A stretch of 12,163 bases of DNA from Mucilaginibacter sp. UBA4741 (GTDB lineage Bacteria > Bacteroidota > Bacteroidia > Sphingobacteriales > Sphingobacteriaceae): NCBI GenBank assembly GCA_002403905.1, contig DHIR01000243.1, positions 44,656-56,818 of the forward strand, read 5' to 3'. Below are positions 7,353 through 12,163 of this stretch, piece after piece (positions within the stretch are counted from its first letter, which is position 1; each line of letters starts with the position of its first letter). The position numbers and the translations under genes were made by a program. The notes under the pieces are model-generated. The model saw only the letters and a program-made list of their open reading frames with translations, was not told where the DNA came from and searched no databases.

Positions 7353-9221
7353 ATGAAAAGTATTTCTGTTCTATACACAATTTTGTTATTAACCGCTACA
7401 AATGGCGTGTTTGCTCAACATCAAAATGTTACCGTCAGCAGCCCGGATAAGCGCATAGCGTTAAATATTTTCACAGCAGGTAAAAAACTGGTATACACTA
7501 TAAAAGCAGGCAATATCCCTATAATCAATACCTCATCACTTGGCTTGCTGGTTGACAGCGTGGATATAGGTGATAACATACTTATGATGGGTACACCTAA
7601 AACAAGCAAAATAAACGAGGATTACGCCATTATTGGAAATCATACTACTGCCCATAACCGCGCTAATGAGGCAGAGATAAGCTTAAGTTCGGCCGGTAAA
7701 AAATTCAGCCTTATCGTTCGTGTGTATAATGATGGTGTAGCTGTGCGCTATACCATCCCTCCAAATACAAAGCACATAGATGCAGAGCGCACCGCCTGGA
7801 CGCTGCCCGATCATGTTAACAAAATTGCCTGGGCCGATTATTCTCAAAGCTATGAGGGTGTGAATTATGTTACGCCCGTAGAAAAAGTTCCCGAAGGGAA
7901 AACGATCATGGCGCCGGTTACTTTTGAAACAAGTGGTTATTACGTTTCGGTAACAGAGGCCGATTGAGAAAATTTTTCGGATATGGCATTAACGCGCACC
8001 GGTAATATATTAAATGTAAACTTTCCATTTGCAAAAAAAGGATGGGATGTAAAGCCGCCTGCAACTCATATTTTGTTAAATGGCACATATCATGGTATGC
8101 CTGTTTCTCCATGGCGTACAACGCTTGTGGCCCGGTCAATGAATGAGCTTGTAAACTCCGACCTGATAACCAATTTATGCCCGCCACCGCCGGCGGGAAG
8201 CGATTTTTCGTGGGTTAAACCCGGGCGCAGCTTATGGCAATGGTGGAGCGTTGGTTCGCCCAAGTACGAGGACCAGAAAAATTGGTATGACGCAGCTGCC
8301 AAACTAAAGTGGGAGTATTATTTGGTTGACGATGGCTGGCGCTACTGGAAACAACCCGGTAAGGACCAATGGACGCTGCTTAAAGAAGTAATAGATTATG
8401 GAAAAACAGTTGGCGTAAAATCAATTGTTTGGGTTGATTCAAAAGAGTTTCGCAAAGCGGATGACCGTAAAGCTTACCTGGAAAAGGTTAAAGCCGTTGG
8501 CGCCGATGGTATTAAAATAGATTTTATACCCGATGCCACTGCCGATATAATGCAATGGTATGCCGAAACCCAGCAGGAATGTGCCGACCTGCATTTACTG
8601 CTTAACTTTCATGGCAGCGTAAAGCCCACCGGTCTTCGTCGTACCTTTCCTAATGATATTACCCGCGAGGCCATAAGGGGTAACGAATATCATATGACCA
8701 GGTACAGGCGTGTTATGCCACCTCAGCATGATGTTACGGTGCCCTTTACCCGCTTTTTGGCCGGCCCGGCCGATTTTACTTCGGTAATTTTAAACCCAAA
8801 GGAGCTGGCAACCACTAAATTTACCTGGCCGCATGAATTTGCCCAGGCCATTGTTTACCTGTCGCCAATAACTCATTTTGCCGACCAGTACCAGTTTTAT
8901 ATAGATAACCCCATGTTTGATCTTTTTCAGCAGGTGCCTACTACTTGGGACGAAACCAAAGTTTTATCCTGTACAAGCATGGGCGATATAGTTGCATTTG
9001 CACGTAGAAAGGGAAACACCTGGTGGATAGGCGTAATGAATGGCGCTACAGAACAGGAGGTAAAAATTCCGCTTGACTTTTTGACCAAGCCAACCAAAGC
9101 CACCCTGGTATATGATGGCGACACTAACACCAGTGTTGACCGTAAAGAGCAAACTGTAAGCAAAAAAGATGTGCTGACCATAAAGTTAAGGCCGAGTGGC
9201 GGTTTTGTAGCGAAGATGTAA
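7353..9221 (+). pseudogene. Secreted GH97 enzyme, probable retaining alpha-galactosidase, interrupted by one in-frame TGA
   Basis: One frame runs from ATG 7353 to TAA 9221 (622 codons), broken only by TGA 7965-7967 at codon 205. Homology continues directly across it (TEAD, stop, ENFSDMALTRTGN), so this is a nonsense change, not a frameshift; TTA to TGA would fit a leucine. Residues 1-22 are a signal peptide (GVFAQ). The N-terminal beta-sandwich (about 23-255) is followed by an (alpha/beta)8 barrel with WQWWSVG, YLVDDGWRYW, DGIKIDF, NFHGSVKPTGLRRTFPN and EAIRGNE, then a short C-terminal domain. Asp390 (KIDF) and Glu445 (GNEYH) lie 55 apart, as do the nucleophile Asp415 and acid/base Glu470 recalled for the retaining alpha-galactosidase BT1871. 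That points to retaining alpha-galactosidase chemistry rather than SusB-type inversion. ATG 7983 could restart a 412-residue piece without signal or most of the first domain. Unless TGA is read through or is a sequencing error, no active enzyme is made. Confidence 0.85.
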
Positions 9222-9275
9222 CTATTATTACGAATATATAAACGCTCATTAACATTGAATTTACCTTACTGAACT

Positions 9276-11723
9276 ATGAGATTATACACCAAACTGCTAT
9301 TGTTAAGCAGCTTTTGCTTGATTATCATAATGAAATCAAATGCTCAAAACCCACGGTCTGAAACCTCATTTGATGATAACTGGAAGTTTTATAAGGGGGA
9401 TGCGCCCGGAGCGGAAACCAATACGTTTGATGATAGGTCATGGCGATTGGTTGATCTGCCCCACGACTGGAGCATCGAGGCCCTGCCCAACCAGACACCC
9501 GGCGAAGTTGTTGGTCCGTTCACTAAGCAAAGTCCGGGTACAACAGCTACGGGGTATACTTTAGGTGGTACAGCCTGGTACAGAAAAACCTTTAGTTTAA
9601 AAGCTGGCGGTGCTTATAAACAATCGCTGATAAGGTTTGATGGCGTATATATGAATTGTGAGGTATGGGTTAACGGCAAATTATTAGCTACACATCCCTA
9701 CGGGTATACCGCTTTTGATGTTGATATAAGCAATACGGTAAAGCCAACCGGACAACCCAATGTAATAGCTGTTAAAGTGCGTAATGAAGGTAAAACTTCG
9801 CGCTGGTATAGTGGGTCGGGGATTTACCGCCACGTGTGGCTGGTAAGTAAACAGCCCGTTCATATAGAACAGGATGGCGTATTGGTGACAACGGAAAGCC
9901 TATCTGCAGATAAAGCCAGGATAAAAGTATCGGCAACACTGGATAACGAAACAGGAAAAAATGCAACAGTTAAATTATCGATTAAGCTGATAGGGCCGGA
10001 TGAGGAAATTGTTCAAACTGTAAAGGCACCTGCTGCACAAGTTACCGGGGCAGGGAAAGAAATAACGCAAATTTTGAATGTCAGCAAACCAAAAGCTTGG
10101 TCGGTTGAAAAGCCTGCGCTGTATACTGCCGAGGTAGCGGTGTTAAACAGCGGCAAGGTTACCGATAAAAGCAAAACCACTTTCGGGATACGTACCATTC
10201 ATTTTGATGCCAATACAGGCTTTAGCTTAAATGGTAAAAGGATATTGTTAAAAGGTGGGTGCCTGCATAACGACAACGGCTTTTTAGGCTCGGCAACGAT
10301 AGACAGGGCCGAAGAGCGGCGGGTAGAACTAATGAAAGCTAATGGCTTCAATGCCATACGCACCAGCCATAATCCGCCATCGAAACAATTTTTAGATGCC
10401 TGCGACAGGAACGGTATGCTGGTGATCGACGAAGCTTTTGATATGTGGGAAAGGCAAAAAAACGCGCAAGATTATCACTTGTATTTCAAAGACTGGTGGC
10501 AAAAAGATTTACAGTCATTAATATACCGCGACAGGAACCACCCTTCGGTTATTTTCTGGAGCATTGGCAATGAAATTAACGAGCGGGTAGATTCGCTGGG
10601 CCTCGCTATTGAAAAACGATTGGTGGCTGAGGTAAAACGCCTTGATAATACCCGGCCCGTTACAGAGGCGATATGCAGTTTTTATGATCACCCTAATTAT
10701 AAATGGGAGAGCACCATACCGGCATTTGCCATGCTGGATGTTGGTGGGTATAACTATATGCGGTCGGAGTATGAATCGGACCATAAACTACACCCTGAGC
10801 GTGTAATGATGGGGACTGAATCATACCCAAAAGAAGCTTTTGAGTACTGGATGCAGGTTAAGAAAAATCCCTATGTTATCGGTGATTTTGTTTGGACGGC
10901 GATGGATTACTTTGGCGAAACCGGGTTAGGGAACAGTCGGTTAAGTGACGAGACCGGCAGGGGTTTATTAAAGCAATTTCCATGGTTCAATGGTTTTTGC
11001 GGAGACATAGATATTACGGGATCAAAGAAGCCGCAAATGCTTTATCGTGACGTGATATGGGATAACAGTGATTTAGAAATGGTGGTGCATGCCCCCATCC
11101 CCGAAGGGAAAAGAGAAATTGTAAGCCAATGGGGCTGGCCTAATGAGTGGCAAAGTTGGAATTGGACGGGTAGTGAGGGAAAAACAATGGATGTTAGCGT
11201 ATTTTCAAATTATCCGCTTATTCGACTGGAGTTAAATGGCAAAATAATTGGCGAACAAAAAGTAAGCGAAGACACCAAACTAATTGCAACATTTAAAGTG
11301 CCTTATCAGCCGGGTGTTTTAAAAGCCATAGCTATAAAGGACGGTAAGGAAGTAGCATCGAAACAAATTTCAACTACGGGTAAACCAGCCAAAATAAAAT
11401 TAATTGCGGATAGATACATTATCAATGCTAATCGTAATGATCTTTCTTATGTAAGAATAGCTATAACAGATTCCAATGGAAATATTATTCCTGATGCTGA
11501 AATCCCTGTTAAGCTAAGTGTTGCAGGTGACGGTGAGATTGCCGGTAGTGGTAGTGCTTGCCCTAACGATATGGAAAGCGTTAATAGTCCGGTTTGCAAA
11601 ACTTACCGTGGACAAGCATTGGCTATTTTACGCCCGTTAAAAAACAACAAAAAAGGTTCAATCAAATTTAAAGTAGAAGCAGAGGGATTAGCTGGCAGCG
11701 AATTGAATATTACCTTGAAATAA
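9276..11723 (+). CDS. Second secreted GH2 glycoside hydrolase, beta-galactosidase-like
   Basis: 815 residues, intact, starting 54 bases after the GH97 stop and so probably co-transcribed with it. Residues 1-23 form a signal peptide (LLLLSSFCLIIIMK then SNAQ). Domain order: jelly-roll sugar-binding domain (about 28-195, LPHDWSIE, AWYRKTF, SRWYSGSGIYRHVWL); Ig-like domain (about 200-310); catalytic barrel (about 315-585, IRTSHNPPSKQFLDA, RDRNHPSVIFWSIGNE, DFVWTAMDYFGETG); DUF4982-like domain (about 600-700, QSWNWTGSEG, LIRLELNGKIIG); and a C-terminal Ig-like domain to 815. By alignment Glu433 is the acid/base and Glu515 in MGTESYP the nucleophile. It differs from the 1936-4359 enzyme in the active-site loop region: MGTESYPKEAFEYW leads straight to the WTAMDY strand, without the long loop seen in the first enzyme. 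The two paralogues probably attack different beta-linked sugars or linkages. The exact substrate cannot be told from sequence. Confidence 0.92.
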   Translation: MRLYTKLLLLSSFCLIIIMKSNAQNPRSETSFDDNWKFYKGDAPGAETNTFDDRSWRLVDLPHDWSIEALPNQTPGEVVGPFTKQSPGTTATGYTLGGTAWYRKTFSLKAGGAYKQSLIRFDGVYMNCEVWVNGKLLATHPYGYTAFDVDISNTVKPTGQPNVIAVKVRNEGKTSRWYSGSGIYRHVWLVSKQPVHIEQDGVLVTTESLSADKARIKVSATLDNETGKNATVKLSIKLIGPDEEIVQTVKAPAAQVTGAGKEITQILNVSKPKAWSVEKPALYTAEVAVLNSGKVTDKSKTTFGIRTIHFDANTGFSLNGKRILLKGGCLHNDNGFLGSATIDRAEERRVELMKANGFNAIRTSHNPPSKQFLDACDRNGMLVIDEAFDMWERQKNAQDYHLYFKDWWQKDLQSLIYRDRNHPSVIFWSIGNEINERVDSLGLAIEKRLVAEVKRLDNTRPVTEAICSFYDHPNYKWESTIPAFAMLDVGGYNYMRSEYESDHKLHPERVMMGTESYPKEAFEYWMQVKKNPYVIGDFVWTAMDYFGETGLGNSRLSDETGRGLLKQFPWFNGFCGDIDITGSKKPQMLYRDVIWDNSDLEMVVHAPIPEGKREIVSQWGWPNEWQSWNWTGSEGKTMDVSVFSNYPLIRLELNGKIIGEQKVSEDTKLIATFKVPYQPGVLKAIAIKDGKEVASKQISTTGKPAKIKLIADRYIINANRNDLSYVRIAITDSNGNIIPDAEIPVKLSVAGDGEIAGSGSACPNDMESVNSPVCKTYRGQALAILRPLKNNKKGSIKFKVEAEGLAGSELNITLK

Positions 11724-11827
11724 ACTGCGTTTGGTCACAGAAATAGGAATTGCTTTAAAGGGAAAAGCGAAGTTTTCATAGCAAAGCTGTCGTTTAACGA
11801 TGATGATAATTGGTTCATAAAATAAAC

Positions 11828-11858
11828 ATGGCAAAATATCCCACAAATATTTTGCCAT
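11828..11858. terminator. 12-bp-stem terminator between convergent genes
   Basis: ATGGCAAAATAT (11828-11839) and ATATTTTGCCAT (11847-11858) are perfect reverse complements around a seven-base loop. It lies between the 3' ends of the second GH2 gene and the - strand ORF6N gene. Read on the - strand the stem is followed by GTTTATTTTATG, a T-rich tail; on the + strand the tail is not T-rich. It therefore best serves the - strand gene and may act in both directions. Confidence 0.7.
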
Positions 11859-11888
11859 TAACTACTTACCGTCAATAATTTAACATTC

Positions 11889-12163
11889 TTACCAGTCTTC
11901 GGATTTGAAACCAATCCTTTTACGTGGCTTCGGGTCTTCCTTATTTTCAATCAATTCATCAAGATAACGGAATACTACCTCCATGTTCTTGTCCTGATTA
12001 TCCAGCTTGGATTTTATTTTTTCTATTTCAAGCCTTAATTCGGTATTATCCATAAACATGTGGCGAATACGGGTAAAAATTCTGATAATCTGAATGTTTA
12101 CATTGATAGCCCGTTCACTATTTAATACGCTCGATAACATTGCTACTCCCTGCTCTGTAACTG
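11889..12163 (-). CDS. ORF6N-domain protein, C-terminal part (5' end outside window)
   Basis: On the - strand the frame enters from the window edge as VTEQGVAMLSSVLNSERA and ends at TAA (11891-11889), giving about 90 residues. The VTEQGVAMLSSVL and NVNIQIIRIFTRIR stretches are typical of the end of the ORF6N DNA-binding-type domain found in phage and many Bacteroidota chromosomal proteins. A coiled-coil-like segment follows (TELRLEIEKIKSKLDNQDKN), then a charged tail ending KPRKRIGFKSEDW. The ATG at 12140 is internal, since the conserved VTEQGVA precedes it. The usual role is poorly known; the domain is thought to bind DNA and is often phage-associated. The gene is convergent with the glycosidase series and has no evident link to polysaccharide breakdown. 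It may mark the end of the locus. Confidence 0.8.
   Translation of the reverse strand, partial: VTEQGVAMLSSVLNSERAINVNIQIIRIFTRIRHMFMDNTELRLEIEKIKSKLDNQDKNMEVVFRYLDELIENKEDPKPRKRIGFKSEDW

Noticed and set aside
7983..9221. Separate 412-residue gene starting at ATG 7983
   Set aside because: It is in the same frame as the 7353 reading frame and continues its GH97 homology across a single TGA, so it is one broken gene. A restart is possible but not shown.
1..12163. CRISPR array, tRNA, rRNA or insertion sequence
   Set aside because: No spaced direct repeats, cloverleaf sequence, rRNA signature, transposase or paired terminal repeats were seen on either strand.

Overview
The window looks like part of a plant-polysaccharide utilisation locus from a Bacteroidota chromosome, probably a Sphingobacteriaceae-type soil bacterium such as Mucilaginibacter or Pedobacter. 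The family assignment is inference. It rests on the run of secreted glycoside hydrolases, the signal peptides ending in Ala-Gln, AT-leaning DNA, TAA-dominated stops and the lack of clear Shine-Dalgarno sequences. No SusC/SusD pair, regulator or transporter lies inside the window, so only the enzyme arm of the locus is visible.

Layout: 1-336 is the 3' end of a GH43 gene with a beta-xylosidase-type C-terminal domain. Right behind it, 337-461 encodes only the last ~40 residues of a GH3 enzyme. 490-1652 is a GH2 beta-galactosidase-type pseudogene that has lost its N-terminal half and carries several frameshifts and a stop. A 283-base AT-rich spacer with a perfect 12-bp inverted repeat leads to an intact GH2 gene (1936-4359). 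An orphan secretion-signal reading frame (4365-4523) precedes an intact GH95 gene (4628-7153). A spacer with a long imperfect hairpin is followed by a GH97 gene (7353-9221) broken by one in-frame TGA. After 54 bases comes a second intact GH2 gene (9276-11723). A 12-bp-stem terminator separates this + strand series from a convergent, incomplete ORF6N-domain gene (11889-12163, - strand).

Together the enzymes would strip terminal sugars from a branched hemicellulose or pectin: beta-galactosyl or related residues (GH2), alpha-L-fucosyl or alpha-L-galactosyl residues (GH95), alpha-galactosyl residues (GH97) and xylosyl/arabinosyl residues (GH43, lost GH3). A threonine in the GH95 active site, where plant and bifidobacterial fucosidases have histidine, hints at alpha-L-galactosidase activity. 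With GH43/GH3 that would suit a complex glucuronoarabinoxylan, but xyloglucan or rhamnogalacturonan side chains remain possible.

The most notable theme is that the locus appears to be decaying in stages: a GH3 tail, a heavily damaged GH2 half-gene, isolated signal-peptide heads in spacers, and a GH97 gene with what looks like one fresh lesion, beside fully intact paralogues. I did not find convincing evidence of a novel defence, mobile or RNA system.
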